DNA of 64,000 bases from Colwellia sp. E2M01 (GTDB lineage: Bacteria > Pseudomonadota > Gammaproteobacteria > Enterobacterales > Alteromonadaceae): positions 164,152-228,151 of the forward strand of contig NZ_JAHKPR010000029.1 in NCBI RefSeq assembly GCF_018860585.1. The letters run 5' to 3'. Made by a program: the position numbers and the translations under genes. The notes beneath the pieces are model-generated. The model saw only the letters and a program-made list of their open reading frames with translations, did no database searches and was not told where the DNA came from. Below are positions 36,581 to 46,694 of this stretch, piece after piece; position 1 is the stretch's first letter; each line of letters starts with the position of its first letter.

Positions 36581-39136
36581 ATGACAGGCCTGCTCAATTT
36601 TATTACACATAAGTTTTTTAGAGTATTATTCGCTTTATACGTAGGCTTGTTTATGCTCATTTGGTTAGTATCGTCGCCGTTAGCCAAACACTTTATTACT
36701 CCTATACTGGCAGAACAACAATTACAGTTGTCAGACGACGCGAGTATTCGCTTCAATCCTTTTTTGATGAGAGTAACATTAGCTGATATCAATTTATCAA
36801 CGATACAAAAACCAGACGAAGTCCTTTTTAGTTTAGAAGAGCTACAATTACAAGTCGCTTTATGGCAACTAGCCTTTGATAAAATAGTGATTAGTAAATT
36901 TATATTAAACCAAGGTAATGTGAAATTTACCCAACACGACAATCATCTAGTTCTTGCTGGTATAACACTACCGAATGCCGAAGATAGCACCGCCAATGAT
37001 GAAGATATTAACGAAACATCTCCTGAAACCGACATTGAGCCAGCAGCAGAATTTCCATACCAATTTGTCATGTCTGATTTAATCATCAGTGATTTCTCCA
37101 TTGATGTAGAAAGAGATACACAGCAACAAACAAGTAAAGCGCATCATATAGCAATTAAACAATTAGCCGTAAGCCAAGTTAAAGCAACTCCTGAAAGGCA
37201 AGAAGCAAACTTAGCGTTAACCGCGTTAATTGACCAAACACAATTAGCGCTTACCGCAAATACAGACTTAACCTTAGGTAAAGGCGATATAAACAGTAGT
37301 TTTCGCTTGAGTAATTACCCTGTTGAAAAACTAGCTCGTTATACTGAAGAGCTTAACGAGCTAAAAGGCTTATTATCATTAAGTAGTCAACAAACAGTCA
37401 CCCTTAATGACAACGGTATAAATCTTCGTATTAAAAAAGCTAATTTAGGAATCCAAGAGTTACTCGTTGGCTTACCTGAACATCATTTAACTCTTAATGA
37501 CTTACAATATAACTTCGCCGATCTTGAGGTTGATTTAAAAGATGAAGTACTTACCCACCTTAGCGGCAAAAGTAATATAAAACTTAATAACCTTGCCATA
37601 AACGACAATAAAACAACCGATACTATTACTTCATTTCAACAACTAGAGTTAGCCGACATCAACTTTGTGTTAGATGAAGTACCAAGTGTTTTGATTGCCG
37701 ATATCGTATTGGATAACTTTCTCTTTTCTAAAAAAGCTAAGTTAAGTGATGAAGTTATACAAAAAACCATAGTCGCTATCGATGAGCTATCAGAAAAAGA
37801 AGGGGTTGATATTTCCGCCGAAGCATTAGTTAAATTACCTCCAGTGTTAGAACTAAGAAAATTAACCGTCAATGAACTTCGTATTAATGAAAAAAGTATT
37901 GCCATCAACAGCATTATTTTTGACTCATTAACCGGTGAAGTTATCGTCAAAGAAAATAAAGAACTGGCTAATTTAATCGCTTTAGCAGAGAAAACAGAAC
38001 AAGATCCAATCACTGAAGGTGTTACAGTAGAGCCTAATGAACCCGAAACCACACCAGAGCAAGAGGTTGTTAGTACCGAGCCTGAACTAAAAGAAAATGC
38101 CTTTACATTTAGTTTCAATGAATTACGTTTTATTAATGAAAACTCTTTTGCGTTTAGCGACTTTAGTGTTGACCCTTTTTATCAACGTAGATTGTATTTA
38201 GATACCGTTGAACTAGGTGCATTAAGTAATAGTCCAGATAAAAAACAAGAGCAAACGCCATTTGCATTGGTAGGCCGTAGTGATAAGTATGCTAACTTTA
38301 GCTTAGCGGGTTACTTACAACCGTTTGCTGATATTGCCACTTATCACATAGAAGGCGATTTTAAAGAGTTTTCATTACCTGCTATTTCTTCTTACTTAAA
38401 AGCCTCAACAGGTATTGAAGTAAAAACAGGCCAGCTTAATACTGCTTTAAATGTCACCCTTACCGGTGATGAACTTGATGGTAATGTTGTCGTATTACTA
38501 CAAGCATTAGAAACAGCATTAGTTGATGAAGAAGAAGCCGGTAATCTTATTAGTCAAGGCGCATTACCGCTTAATATGGCAATGGGCATGCTACAAGACA
38601 GTGCTGGCAACGTCGAGTTAGACGTACCACTAAGCGGCTCTACTTCTGATCCACAGTTTGGTATGAGTAGCATCGTTAGTTTGATCACTCAAAAAGCAAT
38701 TATGTCTGCTACCCAAGATTATTTAATGACGACTTTCGTGCCTTACGCCAACATAGTATCTATTGCTATTACTGCTGGAGAGTTTGCCTTAAAGCTACGT
38801 TTTGATGATTTAGAATACCAAGCAAAACAAATCGAAGTTGAGGATAGCCAAAGCATTTATCTACAAGAGTTTATAGCCTTAATGCATGACAAAGAAGATA
38901 CCCGAGTTACCCTTTGTGCAGTAAGTACGCCAGCAGATATTGATCTTCCTGCCGGAGTATCAGTAACAGACAAAGCAGCCATTAAAAAGTTAATAGAACT
39001 TGGTGAAAAACGTGAACATGCGTTAAAAGATTATCTGATCGAAGAAGGTAAACTACCATCATCACGTATTTTACTTTGTAAACCTAAAATAGATAGTAGC
39101 GAAGGTGCTATCCCACACATTGCTATTTCTGTTTAA
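36581..39136 (+). CDS. DUF748-domain envelope protein (AsmA-like)
   Basis: An 851-residue protein with one N-terminal membrane anchor (about 11-32) and a long periplasmic region of repeated beta-strand blocks, as in DUF748/AsmA-like proteins that may form bridges for lipid transport. A Glu/Thr/Pro-rich linker (about 475-505) splits it. The DUF748-type core lies at about 530-720 (LRFINENSFAFSDFSVDPFY, then LAGYLQPFAD). The last roughly 50 residues resemble the end of OmpA-like domains. The family is recognised; the function is not established. The K+-channel-like gene follows 22 bp later. Confidence 0.8.
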   Translation: MTGLLNFITHKFFRVLFALYVGLFMLIWLVSSPLAKHFITPILAEQQLQLSDDASIRFNPFLMRVTLADINLSTIQKPDEVLFSLEELQLQVALWQLAFDKIVISKFILNQGNVKFTQHDNHLVLAGITLPNAEDSTANDEDINETSPETDIEPAAEFPYQFVMSDLIISDFSIDVERDTQQQTSKAHHIAIKQLAVSQVKATPERQEANLALTALIDQTQLALTANTDLTLGKGDINSSFRLSNYPVEKLARYTEELNELKGLLSLSSQQTVTLNDNGINLRIKKANLGIQELLVGLPEHHLTLNDLQYNFADLEVDLKDEVLTHLSGKSNIKLNNLAINDNKTTDTITSFQQLELADINFVLDEVPSVLIADIVLDNFLFSKKAKLSDEVIQKTIVAIDELSEKEGVDISAEALVKLPPVLELRKLTVNELRINEKSIAINSIIFDSLTGEVIVKENKELANLIALAEKTEQDPITEGVTVEPNEPETTPEQEVVSTEPELKENAFTFSFNELRFINENSFAFSDFSVDPFYQRRLYLDTVELGALSNSPDKKQEQTPFALVGRSDKYANFSLAGYLQPFADIATYHIEGDFKEFSLPAISSYLKASTGIEVKTGQLNTALNVTLTGDELDGNVVVLLQALETALVDEEEAGNLISQGALPLNMAMGMLQDSAGNVELDVPLSGSTSDPQFGMSSIVSLITQKAIMSATQDYLMTTFVPYANIVSIAITAGEFALKLRFDDLEYQAKQIEVEDSQSIYLQEFIALMHDKEDTRVTLCAVSTPADIDLPAGVSVTDKAAIKKLIELGEKREHALKDYLIEEGKLPSSRILLCKPKIDSSEGAIPHIAISV

Positions 39137-39158
39137 CAACTAAGTTGCGCGAAATTAT

Positions 39159-39857
39159 ATGAAAGTAAAAAATTTTACAAAAATGACTAGCCAAGATAAT
39201 TTTATGTATCTAACTGCTGCCTTGTGCTTGTTATTACTCAGTACCTCCTTAGCGCAACAGTTTTTTCATGATTCGGTACAACGTATGGTGCAGTCAGCAA
39301 CCATAGTTACCTTATTAGTCGCAGTATGGGGAGTGGAATCTAAAAATTTCTTTTTAAGAAGAGGTTTTATGTTCCCTTTCGCGATTCTAGTTTTCTCATT
39401 TTTTAGTGCTTGGCTCGATAATACCTCTTTTGACAAGTTGTATTTATTTATGCTTCTAATATTTTTTATTTTTAGTGGGCTACAAACCGCTAAACAAGTT
39501 TTATTTACTGGTGATATAGACTTCAATAAAATATTAGGCGCTATCTGTTTATATTTATTAATGGGATTATCTTGGGCGGTAATATACACCTTAATACAAC
39601 TATATATTCCTAATTCATTTGTAAACATTCATTCTAATAATCAATGGTTTACTTTATTCCCTGATTTTATATATTTTTCATTTGTAACGCTTACTACCTT
39701 GGGCTTTGGTGATATTTCACCAAGCTTACCGCTTTCAAGGTTTCTTGTTTATTTTGAAGCGATTGTTGGCCAGTTTTATTTAGCTATATTAGTCGCTAGC
39801 TTAGTAGGATCGCATATGGCTAATGCCAATAACAAACGCCATAATCAAACTAAATAG
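39159..39857 (+). CDS. Potassium-channel-like membrane protein (Ion_trans_2)
   Basis: A 232-residue membrane protein with about five or six hydrophobic segments. The last two flank a pore loop reading TLTTLGFGDISP (about 182-193), which matches the K+ channel selectivity filter T-x-G-(Y/F)-G-D with Leu-Gly-Phe-Gly in place of Val-Gly-Tyr-Gly. No cytoplasmic regulatory domain follows, only a short His/Lys/Asn tail. It starts 22 bp after the DUF748 gene and is probably co-transcribed. Ion selectivity is inferred from the filter alone. Confidence 0.8.
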   Translation: MKVKNFTKMTSQDNFMYLTAALCLLLLSTSLAQQFFHDSVQRMVQSATIVTLLVAVWGVESKNFFLRRGFMFPFAILVFSFFSAWLDNTSFDKLYLFMLLIFFIFSGLQTAKQVLFTGDIDFNKILGAICLYLLMGLSWAVIYTLIQLYIPNSFVNIHSNNQWFTLFPDFIYFSFVTLTTLGFGDISPSLPLSRFLVYFEAIVGQFYLAILVASLVGSHMANANNKRHNQTK

Positions 39858-39974
39858 GTGATTAGTCATCAGTATCAAATAAAGAGTTAAGTTAAAAAGT
39901 TAGTAGAAAATGATTTCACCAATTACCGATGTATTAATATCCGTGATTGCCTTATTTAACCCATATCACATGAG

Positions 39975-41081
39975 ATGAAAATGACAGAGCTAAGAAAGAT
40001 AGATGACGAAAAAATATATAACCGACGTACTATTGATATCGCAATAAAGCTTACTGCTTTAGCGATAGTTATGGTGTGGTGTTTTCAGATCATTAGTCCA
40101 TTTATCATGATTGTTATTTGGGCTGCAATTATCGCAGTTGCTTTATACCCTCTACACAGCAAGTTAAGCGGTTGGTTAAAAGGTAATAAAAAGTTTGCTT
40201 CAATAATTATCGCCTTATTAGGCCTATCTATTATTGCTGTGCCTTCCATTAATATAGCCTCTTCCACTTTTGATTCTGCTCAGCATATTTATACTGAAAT
40301 AGAAGCAGGTACTTTAAAAATACCTAAGCCTAATGACAGCATTAAAGAGTGGCCATTAGTTGGTGAAAAACTGTTTCTACTTTGGTATGAATCATCACAA
40401 GATATTCAAAAAGTAATAGAGCAACACAGCAATCAAGTAAGAGCATTATCTGAAACTTTTCTGGCTTCTGCAGCAGGCATTGGTGGTGGTATTTTACAGT
40501 TTATTGCTTCCCTAATTATTGCTACCGTATTTATGGCCAAATCGACCAGCTTACATAAAGGCGTGAGCAAACTAGCACATCGTTTGATGAATGAAAACGG
40601 CGAGAGAACAATTAATACAACCATTGCGACTATTCGTAGTGTTGCTACAGGTGTACTTGGCGTAGCAGTTATTCAATCATTATTAGCCGGTGTTGGATTA
40701 ATGATTGCTGATATTCCTGGAGCAGGTATATGGGCTATCATTGTACTTATTTTAGCAATAGCACAACTTCCGCCTATTATTATTTTAGGCCCTATTGCCG
40801 CTTATTATTTTAGTGTGGCAGATACTACGCCGGCTGTTACCTTTTTAATATTTAGTATTATTGTTAGTACTAGCGACGCTTTTTTAAAGCCATTATTTTT
40901 AGGTCGCGGTATGAACATACCGATGTTAGTTATTTTATTAGGCGCTATTGGCGGTATGTTAATGTCTGGCATTGTTGGCTTGTTTGTTGGCGCTATCGCT
41001 TTAGCACTAGGTTATGAATTAATGATGGACTGGTTAGGACAAACCGCAGATGAAGAAAGTACAACAAATATCGAGAGTTAA
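39975..41081 (+). CDS. AI-2E (TqsA/PerM) family transporter
   Basis: A 368-residue inner-membrane protein with about eight hydrophobic segments. The family layout is seen: paired N-terminal helices (about 22-60), a large loop (about 90-150), then the C-terminal helix bundle with GVLGVAVIQSLLAGVGL, LPPIIILGPIAAYYF and KPLFLGRG, a strong AI-2E family signature. Members are proposed to export autoinducer-2 or act as Na+/H+ antiporters; the substrate here is unknown. A strong terminator follows at 41112. Confidence 0.86.
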   Translation: MKMTELRKIDDEKIYNRRTIDIAIKLTALAIVMVWCFQIISPFIMIVIWAAIIAVALYPLHSKLSGWLKGNKKFASIIIALLGLSIIAVPSINIASSTFDSAQHIYTEIEAGTLKIPKPNDSIKEWPLVGEKLFLLWYESSQDIQKVIEQHSNQVRALSETFLASAAGIGGGILQFIASLIIATVFMAKSTSLHKGVSKLAHRLMNENGERTINTTIATIRSVATGVLGVAVIQSLLAGVGLMIADIPGAGIWAIIVLILAIAQLPPIIILGPIAAYYFSVADTTPAVTFLIFSIIVSTSDAFLKPLFLGRGMNIPMLVILLGAIGGMLMSGIVGLFVGAIALALGYELMMDWLGQTADEESTTNIES

Positions 41082-41111
41082 TTAAACCTGTAAAACGAGT
41101 TATTAACGCTT

Positions 41112-41152
41112 AAAAAAGCAGCATAATCACCCATGACTATGCTGCTTTTTTT
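41112..41152 (+). terminator. Strong intrinsic terminator after the AI-2E permease gene
   Basis: A 14-bp stem (AAAAAAGCAGCATA with TATGCTGCTTTTTT) around a 12-nt loop, followed by further T residues. It sits 31 bp after the stop and also ends the convergent glycosidase transcript if read on the minus strand (A/T tails on both sides). Confidence 0.88.
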
Positions 41153-41199
41153 GTTTATCTTTACTTTTAATAATTAATACCAATCCAACTAATTAAGCT

Positions 41200-43098
41200 C
41201 TATAAAGCGCTAACGGGTAGCTGCCCTGAGGTATTAATTACCCCAAAAACAGCATGAATACTGGCATTAAAGCCGGGACTTATCATCTGCCCAAATTCAT
41301 CTTGATAAACTCTATCGTCAAAGTTTAGCAATACGACATCACTCAGTTCACTATATTGCTGTAATAAAAACGGGGATCCTTTAGCAATAAGTACCGATGC
41401 AGTATTTAGTTTCGTCGCTAAAATCAGTTGTTGTGTCAGTAAGTTGGCATAGGTCTGTTTTTGCTGCTGCCAATCTTTACTACCATAAGTGGGTTTAATT
41501 TTAGCTTTCATATCATCCATCCCACCTAAGTCAACTAAGCTCGCGGTTTTAACATCAAGTGTCGCAATAACCATATCGGCTTGAACGATAAGTTGTTCAT
41601 TAATACAATTAAATTTTGCATCATCGGCAATAAAATAACTTATATTTAGATGGGATAACTCATCTGAAGCATTACCTAAGGCGTATTTCAGTGCGGAAAA
41701 TTCGAGTTGATTAGCAACGATCAGGTGGATTTTTGTTATTGCCTTTGCGGATAATGGAATCACTGGGTTTTCTAGGTGTTTATTAATATTTTCAGCATCA
41801 TTCGCCTTAGCCTTACGGTTATTTTTGAGTAAGGTTAACGCCGCATCAGCTAATGCTTGTTCACTCTTTAAGTGCTCTCTGGTGGCAATAGTTGCCTCTG
41901 CGTAAGTTATTTGTTTAAGAATATCGTTAATTGGCAGTTGGCAATATTGCTGTTTATAGTTATTTAATCGAATAATAGATTGCTCAAATTCAGCTAACGA
42001 GTATTCACTTAACTCAATACGTGCCTGTAATGATTTTGCCACTTGCCTAACAAATTCATAAAAGGCGGATATATCTTTTTCGCCCCTTACTTTAAAGGGC
42101 ATTAATGCCAGATCAGCACCGGCAATTAATGTTTCAACGACAGCGTCATTTTCAGTAAAAAATTGACTTATACCCGCCATATCAAGCGCATCTGTCGCGA
42201 TAATGCCGTCAAATGCCATTTCAATACGGAGTAAATCGGTTAGTATTTTACGCGACATAGTTGCTGGTCGAATAATTTCATCACCCTTTTTACTAATCAA
42301 TATACTGTCATCAAGAGCAGGGTATTGAATATGTGCGGTCATTATCATCGCCGGTTTACTGTTTTTTATCGCCCAAGTAAAAGGTGCAAGATCAACAGCG
42401 TTTATGGTTGCTCTATCGTGATCAACCCGAGGTAAACCTAAATGGCTATCTACATGCGTATCACCATGCCCAGGAAAGTGTTTCAAGGTTGCCATTACAC
42501 CTTGCGCTTGTAGCGCATTAACCGCAGCCAATCCAAGTTCGGCAACCTGCATTGCTGATTCACCAAAAGAGCGAGTATTTATTACTGGATTCTTACTATT
42601 GGTATTTACGTCAACAACTGGCGCATAATTATTGTTAATACCTAAAGCCTTTAATTCTTTACCAATAATGGCGTTCACTTGTGTAGCAAAAAAAGAACCG
42701 TGCTTAGGGTAACTTGCGCCAATAGCCATATTACCAGCAAAACCTGTCATTTTATCAAAGCGCGCAACACGACCACCCTCTTGATCTATTGAAATAATTA
42801 AAGGCTTTGCCATGTTAGATTGCATCGAGGCTTGCTGAAGGTCGTGGGTTAAGGTGACTATTTGTTTAGTGCTTTGCAAATTTTCAGCAAAGAGCACAAC
42901 ACCGCCAAGGGAGCTTTGCTTAATTAACTCGGCTAACGCTTCTGGCAGCTCGGTGACACCTTGTTGGCTTTTTGCAGCAGACATATCAGAGCTATAGTCA
43001 CTATCCTCACAATAATAGCGAATATCAAGCGACATTCTTTGTGCAACCTTACGTTCAAATTCTGTAAGGTAATGAGTAGCTGATGATTGAATGGACAT
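41200..43098 (-). CDS. Glycoside hydrolase family 3 protein, NagZ-like with C-terminal extension
   Basis: A 632-residue GH3 enzyme. The N-terminal TIM barrel (about 40-385) carries SIDQEGGRVARF, the mobile catalytic loop KHFPGHGDTHVDSHLGLPR (with the NagZ-type Asp-His acid/base pair) and IATDALDMAGI with the nucleophile Asp. These are N-acetylglucosaminidase features, so the substrate is probably a beta-linked GlcNAc glycan such as a muropeptide or chitin fragment. NagZ itself is about 340 residues; here about 200 extra residues form a GH3 C-terminal-type alpha/beta domain. No signal peptide is seen, so it is cytoplasmic. elbB lies 56 bp upstream. Confidence 0.86.
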   Translation of the reverse strand: MSIQSSATHYLTEFERKVAQRMSLDIRYYCEDSDYSSDMSAAKSQQGVTELPEALAELIKQSSLGGVVLFAENLQSTKQIVTLTHDLQQASMQSNMAKPLIISIDQEGGRVARFDKMTGFAGNMAIGASYPKHGSFFATQVNAIIGKELKALGINNNYAPVVDVNTNSKNPVINTRSFGESAMQVAELGLAAVNALQAQGVMATLKHFPGHGDTHVDSHLGLPRVDHDRATINAVDLAPFTWAIKNSKPAMIMTAHIQYPALDDSILISKKGDEIIRPATMSRKILTDLLRIEMAFDGIIATDALDMAGISQFFTENDAVVETLIAGADLALMPFKVRGEKDISAFYEFVRQVAKSLQARIELSEYSLAEFEQSIIRLNNYKQQYCQLPINDILKQITYAEATIATREHLKSEQALADAALTLLKNNRKAKANDAENINKHLENPVIPLSAKAITKIHLIVANQLEFSALKYALGNASDELSHLNISYFIADDAKFNCINEQLIVQADMVIATLDVKTASLVDLGGMDDMKAKIKPTYGSKDWQQQKQTYANLLTQQLILATKLNTASVLIAKGSPFLLQQYSELSDVVLLNFDDRVYQDEFGQMISPGFNASIHAVFGVINTSGQLPVSAL

Positions 43099-43154
43099 AT
43101 TGTTTGCCGCGCCTGACTTGTAATGATTAGAAAAATAAAGAAATTAATTGATTA

Positions 43155-43811
43155 CTAATGGCACAAGGCAATTACATATTTAACCAGCTTATTAATACCC
43201 ATAGCCGCTTCACTTATTGACTCAGCAAGCATATAAGCGGGCGTACTCACCACTTTATAGGTTTCATCAATCACTATATCGCTCACCTCACAATCAATAT
43301 GAGTTAAGCCTTTAGCGGTAATTAATTTGGCAGTAGCATTGTCTTTACCAATAGTCCCTTTAATACCGTCAGAATAAATAAGTGGCAGCATTGCTGGAGC
43401 AATACACATAAACCCTGCTGGTTTTTCAACGCTAGCAAACGATTTAGCGGCTGTTAGGATCAGCTCGTTAACACTATAATTATCACTATCTAAAGCAAAA
43501 CTACTTAAATTTTTGGCCGCACCAAAACCACCAACAAAAATAATAGCGTCGAACTCTTGCTCGCTCAACTCAACAATATCTTCTACATCACCACGACCAA
43601 TACGGGCAGCTTCGACAAGTACATTACGACTATCATTTTCACTCACTTCGCCAGTTAAATGATTGATAACATGATGTTGTGCAATATTAGGAGCGAAACA
43701 ACGATAACTAGCACCTTGTTGCTCTATCGCTAATAAGGTCAGTACGGCTTCTTGAATTTCACTACCGTCGTACACACCACAACCACTTAAAATAACTGCT
43801 ATGTTTTTCAT
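43155..43811 (-). CDS. elbB: Isoprenoid biosynthesis glyoxalase ElbB
   Basis: A DJ-1/PfpI superfamily protein of 218 residues (E. coli ElbB has 217). Family features are the start VILSGCGVYDGSEIQEAV, the fixed CFAPNIAQHHVINHLTGE stretch and the nucleophile-elbow Cys in GFMCIAPAM near residue 135. E. coli ElbB has weak glyoxalase activity and its true role is unclear; the link to isoprenoid synthesis is historical. A GGAC site precedes ATG 43811. It lies 56 bp upstream of the GH3 gene and may be co-transcribed with it. Confidence 0.94.
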   Translation of the reverse strand: MKNIAVILSGCGVYDGSEIQEAVLTLLAIEQQGASYRCFAPNIAQHHVINHLTGEVSENDSRNVLVEAARIGRGDVEDIVELSEQEFDAIIFVGGFGAAKNLSSFALDSDNYSVNELILTAAKSFASVEKPAGFMCIAPAMLPLIYSDGIKGTIGKDNATAKLITAKGLTHIDCEVSDIVIDETYKVVSTPAYMLAESISEAAMGINKLVKYVIALCH

Positions 43812-44114
43812 TATATCGTCCTTTTATTTTTCTGTATCAACTAGTACATAATATTAAATTACTTATTGACCGACTTTATCATGTAAGATCAAACCGTTAA
43901 ATGATTGCTATGTAACTCTTACTGACAATTGTTATAACAACAGCGACAGTATAAAGAAGATAAATTAATCACGTTAACCATATTAAAACAAAGTACATTT
44001 TTGCTATACTAAGTTAATCGCTTTAAATGATCTCATAAAGCTCTTATAAAACAATAGGCTTACATTGAAGTTAAACTGTAAGTCCAACAACTTTACAGTA
44101 ACTTAGGTAGCCCA
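43812..44114. other. 303-bp divergent intergenic region, elbB / fbp
   Basis: It holds the promoters of elbB and fbp. On the plus strand an extended -10 is seen at 44002-44010. I see no small gene or RNA structure I would defend. Confidence 0.55.
44002..44010 (+). promoter_or_regulatory. Candidate extended -10 promoter for fbp
   Basis: TGCTATACT is a good extended -10 (TGn plus TATACT), about 105 nt upstream of the fbp ATG. The -35 region is AT-rich without a consensus. Confidence 0.4.
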
Positions 44115-45083
44115 ATGCAACGACTAGCCCCAGCTTTACGTCAAGACAATGTACCTCTTGATTTAATTTCATTGATCCAAGCCATTTTAACCGCATCAAA
44201 AGATATTTCATTTCGTGTTGGTCAAGGTCACTTAAACGACTTATTAGGTTCAACAGAAGATGAAAACGTACAAGGTGAAGTACAAAAAAAATTAGACGTT
44301 ATCTCTAACGATTTATTAAAAGAGATTATTCTTGAGTCTGGTTTTGTTAAAGCTATTTCATCAGAAGAAGAAGACAACTGTGTTGCTGGTAACGAAGACG
44401 GTAAGTACCTTGTGTCTTTTGATCCATTAGACGGTAGCTCTAATACTGATATTAACTCATTAATCGGTACTATTTTTTCTATTCATGAAGCGCCTAGCAA
44501 CTTAGCTGCAAATGATAATGACATGTTCAAACAAGCAGGTGACAAGCAAGTTTGTGCCGGTTATGTACTTTATGGTCCATCAACCATGTTAGCAATGACC
44601 ACAGGTAGCGGTACGCACTTTTATGTGTTAGACAAAACCTACGGTGAATTTATTTTAGTAGAGCGCAATGTACAAGTACCTGCTGAAACTGCTGAGTTTT
44701 CTGTAAATATGTCAAATCAACGTTTTTGGCAAGCACCCATGCAAAACTACATTAATGATTTACTAGCAGGCAATACAGGCCCTCGCGGTAAAAACTTTAA
44801 TATGCGCTGGATTGCCGCTATGGTTGGCGATATTCACCGTGTTTTATGTCGTGGTGGTATTTTTACTTACCCAACAGACAGCAAAGATGCAAGCAAGCCA
44901 AATAAACTACGCTTAATGTATGAAGCTAACCCAATGGCATTTTTACTTGAGCAAGCAGGCGGTTTAGCAATGACTAGCCAAGGTCGTATTATGGATATAC
45001 AACCTGATAGCATCCATCAACGCGTTGAAGTGATCATGGGCTCTAAAAATGAAGTAGAGACGTGCTTAAGCTACTATAAGTAA
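44115..45083 (+). CDS. fbp: Fructose-1,6-bisphosphatase class I
   Basis: Gluconeogenic enzyme hydrolysing fructose-1,6-bisphosphate to fructose-6-phosphate, 322 residues, cytosolic. The metal-binding motif [21 protein letters not shown] starts at about residue 104 and is preceded by the conserved EEED region (about 78-81). The central [21 protein letters not shown] and closing [23 protein letters not shown] are class I signatures. An AGGT site lies 7 nt before the ATG. A strong terminator follows at 45152. It pairs functionally with pckA at 30850. Confidence 0.96.
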   Translation: MQRLAPALRQDNVPLDLISLIQAILTASKDISFRVGQGHLNDLLGSTEDENVQGEVQKKLDVISNDLLKEIILESGFVKAISSEEEDNCVAGNEDGKYLVSFDPLDGSSNTDINSLIGTIFSIHEAPSNLAANDNDMFKQAGDKQVCAGYVLYGPSTMLAMTTGSGTHFYVLDKTYGEFILVERNVQVPAETAEFSVNMSNQRFWQAPMQNYINDLLAGNTGPRGKNFNMRWIAAMVGDIHRVLCRGGIFTYPTDSKDASKPNKLRLMYEANPMAFLLEQAGGLAMTSQGRIMDIQPDSIHQRVEVIMGSKNEVETCLSYYK

Positions 45084-45151
45084 CTTTATCTGTCATACCC
45101 AAACGTATAACTTTATAACTTCGAGTAGTTGTAATCTAGGCTCTGAAAAAT

Positions 45152-45188
45152 AAAAAAGGCTTATTGTTTTAAACAATAAGCCTTTTTT
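45152..45188. terminator. Bidirectional terminator between fbp and the DUF945 gene
   Basis: A near-perfect palindrome (AAAAAAGGCTTATTGTTT and its complement around one central base), flanked by A and T runs. It ends both convergent transcripts. Confidence 0.9.
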
Positions 45189-45239
45189 TGTTTACTTCAT
45201 TAACTAATCTGAAGTCGGTTTAACTAATATTCAAACAAC

Positions 45240-46544
45240 CTACATTTGAAACACTTTACCGTTAAGCATTAATTGCGTTTCTGAGTACTTCGCATCAAAG
45301 TTAAGGTTATTATCTTGTTTGGTGAAATATCCTTGTTCAACAAACGCTTCCACCATTGGCGATACCCCAAAAGTCTCTAAAAACGCTAACGGAATTTCCC
45401 CTTTAGCATCAGCTTCTAATGCCATAGCTATCGTCATCGCATTTAACTTACTGCTATCAATTAAGTCTTTATTCAGCGCAAAATTAAATTTGCTCGTTAT
45501 TTTCCCTTGTTCGGTCACCACACTTAAGTCTGTTACTTTTAACTTAGGGTTTTTAGCAAGTATCTTTTCAGTAACATCCGCTAATACTGCCAATACCTCT
45601 TCGGACTGTGCGTCATCAAAACCACCTTGCGCCGAACTATTATTTGCAATGTCAGCCATCGCAGTATTTAATTCTTGTAAAGCATTGATATCAATTTTCT
45701 CTAGTACTAAATCTAAGTTTGGTTGCTCAAAGCTTTGTCCTGAAGCGGCAATATCTTTAGCATGATAACTTACATCTACAGTTAAAAACTCATTAGCCAG
45801 TGAAACAACTGAGTTTAATTCTGCATCGTTTAACGAAAAAATAGTATTATTTTCATCAGTCATACTCACATTCGCGATTTTAAAGTTTGCGTCACCGGTT
45901 AAAATAGCCGTTCCTGCTAAGTAATCCCCACGAGCAACTTTTTGTTGAGTAGTCATGGTTACTTTACCCATAACAAAACGTTCGTTGCTATTATTCATTT
46001 CAAGACCTTGCCAAGAAAAGTCACCTGAAATTTCATCATTATCAATAAAGCTAAATTGTGCAGATGATGGTGCGGAAACAAGTGAGCTACCGCCTTCTTC
46101 ATAGCGGATCTCATCCGTTGCTATAAATGCGGTAACATCTTTGTTAAAGCCTAATAACGCACCGATATGGACTTTTTCATTCAGTAACTTAGTAATGTCT
46201 TCATCAACATCGGCAGACAATAATTTAAACTTCATTGCTGAATAGCCTAAACCAAGCTGTAAACCTTGCTCAGTAAACATTACTGGGCCAAAAGACATCG
46301 CTTCTTCTAACGCTATCGTCACTTCAGCTAAGTCGTCGCCTTCTACATTGAAAGTTAATTCCGAGGTAACATTGGCACCAAACCAGCCACTGTTATATTC
46401 AGTAGTCGTTAAAGTGATGTCATCAGATTTATTGAGTTCAACAATTGTTTTTTCACGCTCTTGCTCCACAATGTTGCCAATAAATTTAGGTGCCACGAGC
46501 AAACTAGCTGCGATAAGTCCTACGGTAATAATTGCTTTGTTCAT
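45240..46544 (-). CDS. DUF945 (YdgA-like) family protein
   Basis: A 434-residue exported or anchored protein. The N-terminus has a hydrophobic signal/anchor (about 3-20) followed by the DUF945 start pattern (NIVEQEREKTIVELNK) and TLTTTEYNSGWFGANVTSELTF, then long beta-strand repeats. The C-terminal FVEQGYFTKQDNNLNFDAKYSETQLMLNGK is typical of the family. The family belongs to the cell envelope and its biochemical role is not known. A GGGA site precedes ATG 46544. It converges on fbp. Confidence 0.82.
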   Translation of the reverse strand: MNKAIITVGLIAASLLVAPKFIGNIVEQEREKTIVELNKSDDITLTTTEYNSGWFGANVTSELTFNVEGDDLAEVTIALEEAMSFGPVMFTEQGLQLGLGYSAMKFKLLSADVDEDITKLLNEKVHIGALLGFNKDVTAFIATDEIRYEEGGSSLVSAPSSAQFSFIDNDEISGDFSWQGLEMNNSNERFVMGKVTMTTQQKVARGDYLAGTAILTGDANFKIANVSMTDENNTIFSLNDAELNSVVSLANEFLTVDVSYHAKDIAASGQSFEQPNLDLVLEKIDINALQELNTAMADIANNSSAQGGFDDAQSEEVLAVLADVTEKILAKNPKLKVTDLSVVTEQGKITSKFNFALNKDLIDSSKLNAMTIAMALEADAKGEIPLAFLETFGVSPMVEAFVEQGYFTKQDNNLNFDAKYSETQLMLNGKVFQM

Positions 46545-46694
46545 GATTTACTATTCCCTTTTTATGGTTGCTTTTAATGCTGTTTTTTGTTCTATTTTCG
46601 GTTTTATACGTACTTTATTTAAACATTCATCCACGTAAACTTACACGCAAGTATAAGCTTAAATTTATATGCGAGGGTGAATTAGATATAATGA

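Noticed and set aside
37636..38118. 160-codon open frame on the minus strand inside the DUF748 gene
   Set aside because: It lies fully antisense to a well-supported coding region, has Ser-rich composition typical of antisense frames and no ribosome site.
45319..45765. 148-codon plus-strand frame inside the DUF945 gene
   Set aside because: Antisense shadow of a gene with family motifs; no recognisable domain.
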